From contig JAPXFQ010000494.1 in the NCBI GenBank assembly GCA_028564705.1, positions 186,001 to 250,000 on the forward strand: 64,000 nucleotides of DNA, given 5' to 3'. The number at the start of each line of letters is the position of its first letter. Position 1 is the first letter of the stretch. Position numbers and translations under genes: made by a program. Positions 12,961-26,669 of this stretch are shown here, in pieces. The notes below the pieces were generated by a model, which was not told the origin of the DNA, did not search any database, and saw nothing but the letters and a program-made list of their open reading frames with translations. Origin of the DNA: Apricaphanius iberus. Taxonomy: Eukaryota; Chordata; Actinopteri; Cyprinodontiformes; Aphaniidae.

Positions 12961-13980
12961 AAAGATGCATAATCAACTATACAAATTCAACACAGCAATT
13001 ATCAATGTTCATAAATTAGTAAATGACATTCAATATTAACATCCCTCTTCATCTCCTCAAGAGCAATCAGTGCTCAAATAGTTCTTGTATACGCAAAGGT
13101 GGTCTTTAACGAGTAATAATGAGTGAATGCTAATAAGTGAAGCTGTCAGCTTTTGTTAAAAAAGCTACAAAGTATCTATTTCTGAACCTTTCCCTCATTA
13201 GTATAAAAAGCATTTCATGTTTTTTTCAATCTGCCTGCAGCCAATAATGTTAGCTCATATATGTAGAGTCAAACAGGCTTTTTGTACATGTGACATGATT
13301 CTGTGAATGCTGGAACATAAAGAAAAACACAGTTAACACGATAATGTGAATTCATGTTAAGATTATCAATATCATTATTATAAGCATACTAGCTCCAGTA
13401 GTAGAAGTATATAAAAACAAGTTGAAGATATGTCCTTTTTCACGGTATCTTAAACACTAATTAACATGCACTCAACATTTTCTATTTTTTTTTTACATGG
13501 AGACAGGGTATTGTTAGATGCTTTAATTAGCTTTAAAATAAGGCGTTTAAAATTCACCTCACAGTGTATTTATGCTCAAGGCTCTTAGTGTGAAAATATG
13601 CAAGACGTTTTGTCTTAGCACATCTGCTGTATTGATGCTTTCAACAAAGTAGCAGCTTGTCTAACTGCTTCAAGCAACAACAAAGACAGAAAAGTTTGCT
13701 GCAAGTCAAACAGAAAATCCAGACCATTCTGAAGATTGTAAGAATTTGGCTAAAAGTTTGTAAATGCAAAAACGAGTTTAAAACTGCACAGTTTTAAACA
13801 CAAAAAAACTTTTACTTGTTTAATACTTTCAAGATAGCAGTGTCTGTGACAATTAAAATTGTTGATGGTAATTTCAAATTAACACAATAATACTAACAGT
13901 CACATAATTTACCATGATAATTAATAATGATTTCATCCATAGGTAAAAATCTTTCTGAAGATGTAAATAATCCTTCTCAG
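12961..13980. other. Intergenic, nothing recognised
   Basis: AT-rich DNA without recognisable exon, repeat family or RNA gene. Confidence 0.5.
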
Positions 13981-13984
13981 TCTG

Positions 13985-14480
13985 GCAGTTCAATTGAAAA
14001 ATCTAGGGCGGTGGCTGCCAGCAGAGAAGGACTTGCCTGACTGCATTGTGCCAAATGTAAGGTCTGGTGGAGGTAGAGATAGGGTATAGAGGTGTCTTTC
14101 ATGGTTTGATTCCTTACCTAAATGGTAAAAAAAGTTTCTAATACTTCCTGTTCTAATATGATTGCACGCCAGTGTACAAAGCAAGGTGCATAAGGAAAGA
14201 AACAAGCAAGTTAGGTGTGGAAGAAACTGACTAACCTACACAATGTTCTGAGATCAATCTGATAGAACATCTATGGTATGACTTAAAACACAGATCCCAA
14301 GCCAGGTCTTATCCAACAATAGTCTGACCTCACAAGTAATCTACTTGAGTTCTCAGATATCTCCCTAAAAATTCCTAAGTCTTGTGGACAGCATTTATAA
14401 AAAAAAATTGAACCTGTTATAGCTACAAATGCTGTACCAGCCCCATCTTAAAGCATGATCTTTAAGAAGGGAATGCCATT
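13985..14480 (+). mobile_element. Tc1-like transposon relic
   Basis: Retains the late catalytic and C-terminal part of a Tc1-like transposase gene: a degraded tract around CACGCCAGTGTACAAAGCAAGG, then INLIEHLWYDLKHR, and a tail encoding roughly VIAANAVPAPS. Stops interrupt every frame. The same family is found at 61500-61850. Confidence 0.6.
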
Positions 14481-16095
14481 AAGGTGTATAAAAGCAGGAT
14501 GCTCAATGCTTTGACCAACATAGTTTTCATGTAATCCAATAAGACCAAATAGAAAACAGAGGTCCTCACAATGTTGATAAACTGGGTAATGGAGGACAGA
14601 ATGTTGGATGCATTAAACAAACATCTTTGAGTATTTTGATAAATTCTTAAACCCACTGGCTTTTCTCCCCCTCTATGTCTGTGTAATAGATCTCAGGAAA
14701 GAAGAACAGAAAAAGCTGTTTCAAACACCATCTATTTAAATAAACATTTCAGGGCTATGGTTACATCAAGTTCTTTAGAACTGGGAAGTTTTGACTACAA
14801 GTGCACTTATCTGCTTCACAGCAACTAAAAGTATGTCACTGGCTAGAGAAAAATGCAAAACTAACATCAGGAACATCCTATAGACATCATATATATATCA
14901 ATATCTATGAAAGTCTGAGCTAATGCCAAATCTATTCTTTAGCACCAAGACATATATCTACAGTCATACAAAATTGATAAGATAGTTTCTAACAAATAGA
15001 AAACTAAGAGCACAAGTTGCTGAGCTAAGAACAACATACACAAACATGAATTGTGATAACGTGTGATTTCAGGGGCCCAGGACAGAGTTCAAGATTTTTC
15101 CCGGTGAACCTCAATCATCCTGTTTATGTCCCCATCTGCAGCATTAAGATATTTTAATGACAAATGTTTGATTCTCTGACCAGCATTAGAGACATGACGC
15201 CCACCATAATGTTGAGCCAACAAACCTCAACACTGAAAGTAGTATGTGACAATCATGCCAATGGAAATTAAAAAAAGTGGAGTTGAGAGCAGCTCGGTGC
15301 TGCCTGGGCAACTTATCACTATCATCACACGAAACTGCTGCAGATAAATCATCCCGATTTACCAGGAACCATCTGGGGAGCAATGCCCATGAAGAATTAT
15401 GGGATGAGGAGAAAGATAGTGGAATATAAAGCTTTGACAGGAGGGAGATTTGCCAGGAGGGCAAATGAATGCTTGGTGAGTTCCCAAACTGTAAGATAAA
15501 TCATGAAAGAATGGTACAAGATGTCATGCAAGGCAGCTGTTAGCTTTTATATGATGCTATCAGAGAAGCATAGACCATCTGACCTTGGAGACCTTGAATT
15601 GTGATTATTCTGACCCACCGATGATATCACACAGCTGGTTTTCCTTTTTCACTTTGTTAACTGAAAGCTGGCTTACTACAGGAGGATGAATGAAAAAGAA
15701 TAACAATCCTTTCTGTCTCTGCACATAACATCTGGCAGTCACAAACAAGTCTTTGAAGAGCTCCTGTTTTCTGACTTCTTTTTCCTTCATAAGAGTCTAT
15801 CACACATATCCAAACTTGACACTGATCGATGCAGTTATGCTCTCTGCTGTTTGATCTCCTGCAGGGCTTGTGTGAAAGGAAAAAGTGCAGTGTCTAGCAA
15901 GACTAGATTCTTCTACCAAAAGAGTTTCTTCATTTTTTATTTCTCTTTTCTGACTGGTCTTCCTGTCAAACTCCCTGTCTAAGTCTAAGTCTGCAGGGTT
16001 GTATGCCAACCATAATTTGAACAGTCTAATCAAAACAGACCCACTAAAATGTCTTAACAAAAAAAAAGTCACCTTCACCAAGTAAATTCAAACAT
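14481..16095. other. Intergenic, nothing recognised
   Basis: No exon, family repeat or RNA gene could be identified. Minus-strand open frames (15186-16081) have no protein-family resemblance. Confidence 0.4.
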
Positions 16096-16099
16096 ATGA

Positions 16100-16960
<861 letters not shown>

Positions 16961-16999
16961 TGATAAACAACTGGCATATAGGAGCTTCTTTCAAAAAGT

Positions 17000-18450
17000 C
17001 TGAATAAGTCTAAGTCTGAATTTTAAAAACCCTTGGTTTAAATAAGTTTTGACTCCAACTATGTATATCCCATATATCAAGAATTCAGTTGCACAGCCAG
17101 CATGACACATTCTGAAATCAAATTTTTCATGATCAATAGGACAAAAAATAGTAAATAAACAAAATAGTTAGTCCTGAACGATGTCTGCAAATATTTTTGG
17201 ATTGTATTTGTCCCACCAGTGCATCAGCAACATTTAGGAGAAGCTAAATATCACACCCTCAAATAATATTATAAATTTAAGCAGACTCAGACTGCTGCTG
17301 TAACTTTTCTTTATTAATGAAGTCTTGACATGACAGAAATAACAATAAATGCATCTTTGTTTGGTTTGTACTTGTATTATCCTCATGCAATCACTGACGA
17401 AAAATACTGTACATGTTTCATTATTAAATTGTAGACATGATTAATAACTGAAACTAAAGCAATAACAAAAAGACACGTATAACTTGATTTGTGAAATCAA
17501 AGTGATAGAAAATTAAATTTCACATATACATTTAGGGGTGAGACAGAAATGACAGCCTGTGTGCAAAACAAGGGCATTGATGTCATTGATTAAAGTGCAA
17601 TTCTATATCGAATCCATTTGTATTTTCTCCAAAACAGGAATGTTAAGAGTATAGAAAATGTTTATATGAAGGCAAGTCTCCCCCTTGTGGAACAAATATA
17701 GAAAAGCATATTTTATGCGAATTATTTCTTAAAGCACAGTTGACAACAGATTTCTTAATTCCATTTTAATAGCATTAGTAATCCAATTAAATCATAATTT
17801 CTGAGGAATAAAGCTTTCAGCTATAGCGGCTGAACTTCAAAAAGCATCTTCTTAAAATGATACAGGGGAGCTAATAAGGATGTTACAGCGATCAATAGCA
17901 GGACTGAATATTATTGCAGATGTTCTATAGAAGCTTCAACATCAAAAAAGTACTGCAAGAGGTCTACGTATTGCACAGTAACAAGATGTGGAGTGGCTGC
18001 AGCAGTAGGTCCACTTAGAGTCGTCACTAAAACTAAAATATGCTACAAAGGAGTGTGTGGACATCACACAACCCCTTACAGATTTAACCACATAAATGTA
18101 GGAAAACACTAATTTAAAGAAATCAACAACAGACAAGGAAGAAAGAAAAAATATGCTGCAGAAATGCACCTTTCTTACATGCAAGTGTTTTGTTGTGTAA
18201 TGCATTGGTGGAGTTATTGCAGCAAGTCTCCCCAAACAAGTTATCTGGTTTACGCCTTTTTTTTTTTCTGACTGAAGTAGTGATAGCTCAAACTAAGCAA
18301 GTATCTGCTAAATGCATCAATAATCTTCCAAATATGAGCATATATGTACATGTATGTAATGTACAATGGGGAAATAAGTATAAAGATGTCAGTGTATTTC
18401 TCGTTAACTTATTTATAATAGCCCTACAGATATGACATTCACATTAAGTG
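17000..18450. other. Intergenic, nothing recognised
   Basis: AT-rich, no exon or named repeat recognised. Confidence 0.45.
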
Positions 18451-18454
18451 GAAC

Positions 18455-19160
18455 AACAAAGGAGGAAATTGGAAGAAAATTAAGTGTGAAAAGGATAAAA
18501 GCAAAGAATCAGCTATCTTTGAAAATGTATATCAGTTTGTACTGGCCTAATGGAAGGCCTAAACAGGTTTCCCATTACCAAGGTATCCCACAATATAAAT
18601 CATATAGGTAGCAGCAAAGCTCTCTCAAGACTTTGGAATCTCACTGTTCCAAAACAAAGGGATGATATACCAATTGTAGACTTGTGTTTAAACTTCTGAA
18701 TGACCCATTGTGCATTCTTAGGGTCATGATCTGCAAGTGGGAATGACATCATTTCACTATAAATAGACTACGACCAGGTAGTCCTCGCAAGATTTCTGAA
18801 AGGAGTTGTCCAAGAGCCACAAAGAAAAAGACTTGAGGCTGGGAGTTTTTGCATTAAAACAATAAGTAATTCAATCAAACAAATCCGCTTCAATGAGCGT
18901 TAACTGCACAAAACTCCACTGCTTAAGAAAGAAACATTTTAAAGCCTGCTAAAAGCTTACCAGAGGATTTGGTCAGGCCAATAAAACACAATAATATAGT
19001 CCAGTGAGGTGAGCTGTAGATATAACTAATGCATACACCACGTTTGTAGGAGAAATGGCACTGTACAGAACTTCAAAAAACACAGTACAGCTGTGAAAAC
19101 ATCATGGTGTGGGACTGTTCTTCAACATATGGTATGCTATGGCTTAACATTTTAATCACA
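18455..19160 (+). mobile_element. Tc1-like transposon relic
   Basis: Contains the linker tract around GACCAGGTAGTCCTCGCAAG (GRPSKI-like), then a region resembling the transposase middle, and AACATCATGGTGTGGGACTG near 19100, the Tc1 'GGVMVWG' segment. Frameshifted and non-functional. Confidence 0.6.
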
Positions 19161-19921
19161 ATATTCTGTGGTAATGATGAAAAGTATTTGAAAATTCAGT
19201 CTTTTTGGCTATAAATTCATCACTACATACCTTCTTAGCTTCACAAACACAAATACTGCTGTAGCAGCAAAATGCACCCAATGAAATCAGCTAGTTTTTC
19301 AGTAATTCCACATTACTGCTAAAAGGTACCAAGCAGATGCATTAGATCCTATTTTAAAACATAAAAGCAGCTTTAATTGCTGATTTCTTTGAACGTTTCA
19401 GCAATAACAACCCCAACCATTCTGTCAGTTTTTACAGTTAGACTATCAATAAGGGTTTATCATTATTATCATCACAGGGTAAATTATGAATCCTATCATG
19501 ATACAAACAAGCAGTATGCTAAATTCCTGTCTCTAACATGGCAGACAGGCTGAATATGGATCCTTAAGAATCTGAAGATTAAATGAGGGTAGAATTTTGG
19601 AAGACAATGCTACACACAGTCATGGAAACTGTCGTTTTCATACAAATAAAATAAGGTGGATAAAAGAACAGCTACAAAAATCTGAGCAATGATTGCGAGA
19701 TTCTTCATAGTGGAGACAATTGGAACCTGCCATTTATAAAATGGCTTTTCATCATCTACTTTGAATTTCATGTCAATAGCATCATTGAAATAATAGTGTG
19801 CGTGAAAACCATGACTGAATGTTGTGTAAAGCGCTTTGTGGTCCTCTGACTGAAAAGGGCTTTACAAATAGGTTATTTGCCATTTTAATATCTATGGAGA
19901 AAAACAATGACATATTAAATA

Positions 19922-20404
19922 CTTATTTTTAGGGATGCACCAATACCGATATCAGGGGCCGATACCGTTCTTATGTACTGTATCGGTAAAAATTAGCCAA
20001 TACCGTGAACTGATACATAAAATGTAGAAACTAAAATAATTTCAGGTTTTTTTTCACTTGAATTTTAAATTGTGCTGTCATTTTTTATTAATTTGATTTT
20101 TTCCTAATTTACCATCATTTGTTGTAACAAGCAGAGAAGAAAATAAAACCAGTCTTCCAATTTATTGCATTTTTGTGTGTGGTAGAAGTATTGGCATTGG
20201 TACTCCATACCGGCAAGTACTCAGATCCAAGTATTGGTATTGGTATAAAAAACGGGTATTGTTGCATCCCTAGTGCCTTTTCCTCAGGACACACAGTTTA
20301 TGTAATTCAGCACTGTTTGGATTGGTATCGGCAGATTATTCACTTCAGATATCTGTATTGGTATCGGAAAGAAAAAAGTGGATCGATGCATCCGTACTTA
20401 TTTT
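19922..20404. mobile_element. hAT-type MITE, copy 1, exact 8-bp duplication
   Basis: Element 19930-20396 is flanked by CTTATTTT on both sides (19922-19929 and 20397-20404). Ends are TAGGGATGCACC and GATCGATGCATCCGTA. The interior is full of ACCGATAC / GTATTGGTAT repeats. An 8-bp duplication with such short ends is diagnostic of hAT. An extra terminus-like TGCATCCCTA lies inside at 20263-20272, so this copy is longer than its relatives at 37722 and 40494. Confidence 0.8.
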
Positions 20405-21019
20405 CCCCAGTGTAAATTATTACATGTGCAGCTGTTATTTTTAACCCAAAAAATAAAATCTGTTTCAACAGTGTGGGATTTTTTTCAGTGTGGAAACTAA
20501 TTCGACTACTGTGTCACCAACATCTAAACATCTGCTATCATGACATCCATAGATGATTATAAACTAGTACATTTGTTATTTTTTGAGATGCTTCTTCGAA
20601 AGCCACTACCAACCTTCAAGATGTATGGTTTCTCTGTGTTAACTACGAATTACGTCCCCATAATGGTAGTGATTTCCGTACATACACGCCGTTTTGTAAT
20701 AAAACAATCCAGAGATAAAACCTTCTCAGAAAAAAAAAACAAAAAAACTCCTTTCACATCCAACAGTGCACTGTTCCAGCTGGTACAAGCATTCACCTTT
20801 AGCTGTAACTCCCAGTTAAGTAGGAGAACAGGTTACAAGACGAAGAAAAGAGCTTGTTTAGCGAGTGCAACAGGTGCAACTCTGTGTGGTAAAAGTCATA
20901 TGACTTCCAAATTAGCCAAGTCTGGCTTTTTCTCCTGCTGTTACAAAGCTCAAAGTGCAGCTTCTGCTGGCATTCCTAAATCCTTCAACCTTCACGGAAG
21001 TCTATAAAAATCCTCCTGG
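20405..21019 (-). other. slc48a1: Probable slc48a1 3' untranslated region
   Basis: This follows the slc48a1 stop codon on the minus strand and contains no other recognisable gene. No canonical AATAAA was found on the minus strand between the stop codon and the hAT MITE, so the transcript end is not fixed; it may run into or beyond the MITE. A plus-strand open frame at 20540-21007 is antisense to it and looks fortuitous. Confidence 0.4.
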
Positions 21020-22880
21020 CTAAAAATCGCTGAGGATGCTGATGTCGGCAAACTCCTGGCGGTATCTATAAGAGTACAAGGCCAACAGGAAAGACCATTT
21101 GAGTGTCAGGAAGCTCCAAACACTGGACAGGTAGAGGCTCCGAGGGTCAGTCAGAGCTGTGGAGCAGAGAAAACACAAAGTGTAGAGGTTGACAGAGAAT
21201 TTACACGACTAGAACTCAAGGGTTGAAAATTTGCTACAAACATTGTAAATGGCATTTGACATAGAAAGAAGATGATTACATTGTTTCTGTGTGATGGCCA
21301 GAGTTAGAAAGGTAAAGAAGGCAGCCACAGCCAGAACTGAGAAGAGCACACCGACAACAATGAAGAATTTGAGGCCCTTTAGCCAGGTGCGCCAGTAGTC
21401 CTGCAGGTACATAATGTGTGTGACTAGAGCCCAGAGCGCTAAAACTCCTGTCAAAAGAAAAACACACATAATTATTGAATAATTCAGATACAACTGCAAC
21501 AAATGGATATTAATAACCAATCGTTCAAAGGTTTCAATCAGTAACAAGAAGCAATTTTATCCTTGACTTCTCGTGTTTTTCAAAAACGCATGGGTGGTTA
21601 CCTGGATCCTTGTACATCAAGGGGAAAAAAATAATTCACTCCAATACTGTCCCTCCATTTTCTTTTTTTTTTTTTGTGAAGATGGTTCACTGCAAAAAGC
21701 TACTACAATTTTTTGTTGCTTCACAGCAGACAAATTCAGCAAACTTGGAAATATTTATGCGCCCAGAAACCAGGCAGTCGGGATGTGGAAACTAAAGGAA
21801 GGCCACCCCATCGCTCTTATCGGGGTAATGCTGCTTTAAAACTACAGCTGACAAGCTACAAAACAAGGCTGATAAGATATCATTTTGCTGGCAGAATGGA
21901 AAACAATGGATAACATTGTGCACAATAAGCAGACAAAAACTATTATTAAACTCAGTGATGGTTAATTTACTTTTTTTCTTAACTATGTATAGAAAACAAA
22001 GGTCATCAATAAAATCATAACTGTAATAATCATTTTCAAATGCAAAACATCTTAAATTTATCACTTCGAACTTAAATTTTACATTAGATGACGAAAATGG
22101 ATAATATTGCTATGGTTATGTTTACAAATGACGGGTAAAAAAGAAAATGCATCACAGGATAAGAAATATTGATGTTATGTAAAGCTGTAGCAACAAACAG
22201 ACAAACATATAAAGACAAGTCTTATTACAAAACTACTCTCAGATAACTGACAGGTATATATTAAAAGCTCTACTAACATTAAATATTTTCCATTGTTTAT
22301 AAATATATATCGTAATAATATATTATAATATTTAAATAAAGTAAGTTGTGCAAGGGATGTGAGGGTTTTGATGAAAAACTTAGCTCTAACAAAAAATATA
22401 AATGATAGATATGATTCAAGATCATGAGAATGAAACTGTTTAGAGAACGAAATGGTCGTATTTACCAGCATGGGGGCCCCCAAATAAGATTTTGTTGTGG
22501 ACCAGCTTTGAATATAAACTATTTATTGAAGAAATTGTCCAATGAAAATATATAATGCATTGTAAAACAGAATGCATTTAAACAGACGACAGTCTATCTC
22601 TAAATATCGATTAGCGATAGATAAAACAGCATTCTGAGTTGAGAAGGCCGCCGTCAGGATCATACAGCCTGGATTAAAGGGAAGGAATTAATAACAAATC
22701 GTGAACATATAATAATCCGTGTAAATGGTAATTATGGTGCATTTACATACCCGACAGGCCTCCCATAGCTGCTGTCCATGGCTGTTTATAGGCGATATTC
22801 CAGACCAGGAAGGCTGATAATCCAACCAGAGTCCCGAAGCTAGCATAGCCTATGCTAATGTGTATCCTGCTTATTCCCAT
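21020..22880 (-). CDS. slc48a1: Haem transporter HRG1 (solute carrier 48A1), complete
   Basis: Encodes a four-pass membrane protein that moves haem out of endosomes and lysosomes into the cytosol. Three coding exons on the minus strand: 22880-22751 (ATG at 22880), 21447-21280 and 21156-21020 (TAG at 21022-21020). All have AG acceptors and GT donors, with phases joining exactly to give 144 residues; human HRG1 has 146. Recognisable family blocks are [53 protein letters not shown] and the C-terminal [10 protein letters not shown], which carries an acidic/dileucine-like sorting motif. His54, in VTHIMY, matches the conserved haem-handling histidine of TM2. Near the C-terminus, Tyr129 (YSYRY) replaces the His I recall in the mammalian protein. 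Hydrophobic segments lie at about 11-31, 43-60, 71-95 and 109-128. The gene is divergent from rapgef3, as in human. Whether it is the a or b fish paralogue cannot be told. Confidence 0.96.
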
Positions 22881-23840
22881 TGTAAAATAAAATTAACGCT
22901 ACCAACAGACCCGTACCGTCGAGTGAGATAAAAACTTATTTTTAGGTAAAACCAAGAAGGAAAGATCCGGTGTTTTCACTCTGACCTACATCAACAGCTT
23001 ACCGCCATATTATGTAATATCCTCAGCAACAGGAAAACGACAAGATAGAAATCCCCCTCGGCTCACAGCCAGGAAAACAACGACGCCAGTCACCGTGGGG
23101 TTTCAAAAACAGACTGTCCACTTGCTTAAACAATATCCTGCATACGGTTAATGCATGTAGTATGCAAACGGCAACAAAACACGCTTGATAAGTTAGTTAC
23201 GTACAAACTCGAACTATTCTCATAGGATTAAATGTGAGAAGTTTAATCAGTGAGTACGAAGAGGAAGCAACCTATGGACCATTGGGATGTTGTTGTGAGT
23301 TACCCATCACTTCTTTTTTAAACATCTTTGTTCAAAGGAACTCGCCCGCTGAGCTTGATGCTTCCCCTAGTGGAGAAAAGTAAAATAGCAATTTTAGACA
23401 AAGATGACGTATTCATTTGAGCGTTCCTTTATTATTCCAAGTTAATAAACTATGCCTGCCTTGATATGTGTGTCTACCATAGAATGTTATACTCTACCAT
23501 TACGTCATTTGAATGAGATTTCTTCAAGAGTTTTCCTTTGTCAAATATGTATATTATAAGCAGTAGTAGTAATATTAGTAACAAAAGAAAAAACACTGCA
23601 AATGTTAAAAATATGAAAACATTCTCAAATACATACATGATTAAAATGCTGCCCGAAAAAGTAAACATTTTACTGACTTAAATGCCAGACTTTAGTAAGG
23701 CTTTACCAGGGCACTAGCACTATTGAGATCTTATACATATTTTAAAGACAACTTTTTAATATATTGGTAATTTGCAGACAAAATAGCCTACTTTGTTTTT
23801 CAAGAAGTTCAATCCAATTTCCTTGTGAGATGTTCTGATT
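22881..23840 (-). promoter_or_regulatory. slc48a1 5' UTR and promoter region
   Basis: The DNA just upstream of the slc48a1 ATG is less AT-rich to about 23120, with scattered CpG, and then returns to plain AT-rich sequence. No TATA box at a convincing position and no upstream exon could be fixed. The transcription start must lie here or in an unseen upstream exon. Confidence 0.4.
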
Positions 23841-24101
23841 TCTGTTTGGATATTGAATGTGAAACAGTTTAAAAACAATGATGCAATGGCCACACCTCTA
23901 AACCCGGAACACAAGCACATCAAGTGTGTAAACAGTAAGCCTCAAGCCCAAGGTTCGAATCTTTGTTGGTATGTGTGTATTTCAGTAACAGAGAAGCACA
24001 AATACAGGCTAGTGATTTGTTTAATCATAGCACATACAGTCATTCCTAGAAAATATGTGATGTTTAAGAGGAACATATTAGAGAGAACAGATTTATTAGT
24101 T

Positions 24102-25489
24102 TATTGCAAAAATCCCCCTCTTGGTCCCTCTTTAAAAAGGGGGACCACAGAGTGTGTTCCAACTACAGGGGGATCACACTTCTGAGCCTCCCTGGTAAGG
24201 TCTATTCAGGGGTTCTGGAGAGGAGGGTACGACGGATAGTCGAACCTCGGATCCAGGAGGAACAATGCGGTTTTCGTCCTGGCCGTGGAACACTGGACCA
24301 GCTCTACACCCTCGGCAGGGTCCTGGAGGGTGCGTGGGAGTTCGCCCAACCAGTCTACATGTGCTTTGTGGACTTGGAGAAGGCGTTCGACCGTGTCCCT
24401 CGGGGTGTCCTGTGGGGGGTACTCCGGGAGTATGGGGTACCAGGCCCTCTGATACGGGCTGTTAGGTCCCTATATGACCGGTGTCAGAGTCTGGTTCGCA
24501 TTGCCGGCAGTAAGTCGGACTCGTTTCCAGTGAGAGTTGGACTCCGCCAAGGTTGCCCTTTATCACCGATCCTGTTCATAACGTTTATGGACAGGATTTC
24601 TAGGTGCAGCCAAGGTGTTGAGGGGATCCGTTTTGGTGACCTCAGGATCGGGTCTCTGCTTTTCGCAGATGATGTGGTCTTGTTGGCTTCGTCTGAACGT
24701 GATCTACAGCTCTCGTTGGAGCGGTTCGCAGCCGAGTGTGAAGCGGCTGGGATGAGGATCAGCACCTCCAAATCCGAGACCATGGTCTTGAGTCGGAAAA
24801 GGGTAGGGTGCTCTCTTCGGGTTGGGGATGAGGTCCTTCCTCAAGTGGAGGAGTTTAGGTATCTGGGGGTCTTGTTCACGAATGAGGGAAAAATGGAGCG
24901 GGAGATCGATGGACGGATTGGTAGGGCGTCTGCAGTCATGCGGGCGCTGTACCGGTCTGTCGTGGTGAAGAGAGAGCTGAGCCGAAAGGCGAAGCTCTCG
25001 ATTTACCGGTCGATCTACGTTCCTACCCTCATCTATGGTCACGAACGCTGGGTGGTGACCGAAAGAACGAGATCACGGATACAGGCGGCTGAAATGAGTT
25101 TCCTCCGTAGGGTGGCTGGGCTCTCCCTTAGAGATAGGGTGAGAAGCTCGGTCATCCGGAGGGAGCTCAGAGTAGAGCCGCTGCTCCTCCACATCGAGAG
25201 GAGCCAGTTGAGGTGGCTCGGGCATCTAGTCAGGATGCCTCCTGGACGCCTCCCTGGTGAGGTGTTCCGGGCATGTCCCACCGGGAGGAGACCCAGGGGA
25301 AGACCCAGGACCCGTTGGAGAGATTATGTCTCCCAGCTGGCCTGGGAACGCCTCGGGATTCCTCCCGAGGAGCTGGCCCAAGTGGCCGGGGAGAGGCAAG
25401 TCTGGGTCTCCTTGCTTAGGCTACTGCCCCCGCGACCCGACCCCGGATAAGCGGAGGAAGATGGATGGATGGATGGATATTGCAAAAAT
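24102..25489 (+). mobile_element. 5'-truncated RTE-clade LINE (Rex3-like), intact RT frame
   Basis: The inserted body is 24114-25477, flanked by the exact 12-bp duplication TATTGCAAAAAT (24102-24113 and 25478-25489). It holds one uninterrupted frame of more than 440 codons ending TAA at 25448-25450. Reverse-transcriptase motifs appear in order: NYRGITLLS, EQCGFRPGRGTLDQLYTL, FVDLEKAFDRVPR, GLRQGCPLSPILF, catalytic FADD (24662-24673) and the C-terminal RWLGHLVRMPPGRLPGEV. The endonuclease half is absent, so the copy arrived truncated. It ends in GATGGATGGATGG, the tetranucleotide tail typical of Rex3. The frame's upstream in-frame codons belong to the flanking DNA, so no real start codon exists. 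Perfect duplication plus an open frame indicates a young insertion. Confidence 0.9.
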
Positions 25490-26665
25490 GTATTTTTTAT
25501 GTGGCCAAGGCATACAAATATTGAAGTTGATATGGATATAACCATGTACATAACTTATTGTGGTGCTCGTTGGGGGACTGACCTTTTTGGTTTTTAAGGG
25601 AACCAAGATTTAAACTCCAAACCAGACTCAGAGACAGTTTTAGTTGAAGTATTAAAGTTTTGTTCATAAACCGAAGATGTAGGAAGGTAATCTCAGGAAA
25701 CACCAGGAGGAAAGATGTTACGGTAGGAGGCCAACTGGAAGGTAAGTTTGACAGATAAGTATTAATTAAATTAACTGGTGGAGTGAAAATCTGATCATTA
25801 AACCCTACTGCGAAGAAGGTGGACTGAAAGAAGGTGAATTGGGTTTGGGTATCTGAGATTGACTGGGAGAGGGTGAGCGAATCCTGACCTTCTCCGGTGG
25901 CATTTCTACAGGTGACAGACTGAAGAAGCTCCAGGCCTTCTGGGGCGCTTGGTGGTGGAGGATCTGGAGGAGTTCCCGCTGGATGGTGAGTTGTAACAGG
26001 AGATGATGAGTTCAAGGAAAGAAATAGTGAATGTGGTGATTTACTGAGATGATCATGACAGTGTAACTGGTGGATGATTATTGAAGGGCAGACAGGTGAG
26101 CAACAAGGCGGCGGCAGAGGAGCAGGTGAGACTGGGTGACTTTACCATAGGAGAGCGGTGCAGGTACTGACCAGAACGAGGAGGTAAACAACGAGAGGCT
26201 TCTGGAGAGAACTGCAAACACAGATCAGGTGAGCTGCCGAATCAACAAGTAGATTTACAGACTGCACTGGAAAAACTTAGGGACGTTTGGCCAAGTACAG
26301 CACAGGAAGCAAGAACCAGCTGGCACCAGCTTACAGACTGCACTCTCCTTTTAAGCTGGCGCCTTGATTGGATCCAACAAGCCGCACCTGTAAGCTGCCA
26401 CCTTCCACACCCCAGAGGGAGAGTTGGCGAAGGACCAAGACACACCCACTCACGAGCACACAGACCGAACACCCAACATGTGCCAATTAATTAAGGTACT
26501 AAAACTGGCCTAGGGCCAAACATCTTCCTAAATCTGGTCCTGACTGCTTTCAAAGTATACAAGTCTTATGTGGCTAATAAAATATATTTCATTATTTGAT
26601 CATCAGAAAGCATGCCCACCTAAAGCAAGAGGTTCAGCAACCGCTCTGGAGCAGAGAGGTGTGTG
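25490..26665. other. Anonymous GC-richer segment, no gene recognised
   Basis: Rich in GGAGGA and CAGGTGAG-like words between AT-rich flanks, with repeated phrases such as TTACAGACTGCACT (about 26256 and 26331) that suggest a repeat-derived origin. No protein family is recognised in the 172-codon minus-strand frame (25497-26015). Confidence 0.3.
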
Positions 26666-26669
26666 TGAA

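Noticed and set aside
20540..21007. 155-codon plus-strand frame
   Set aside because: Antisense to the probable slc48a1 3' UTR, with low-complexity Lys-rich and Ser/Ala-rich parts.
24104..24113. Start codon for the RTE reverse transcriptase frame
   Set aside because: These codons lie in the target-site duplication, outside the inserted element, so this is not a real translation start.
25497..26015. 172-codon Pro/Ser/Thr-rich minus-strand frame
   Set aside because: Arises from a GC-richer repeated segment; no family resemblance, no splice support.
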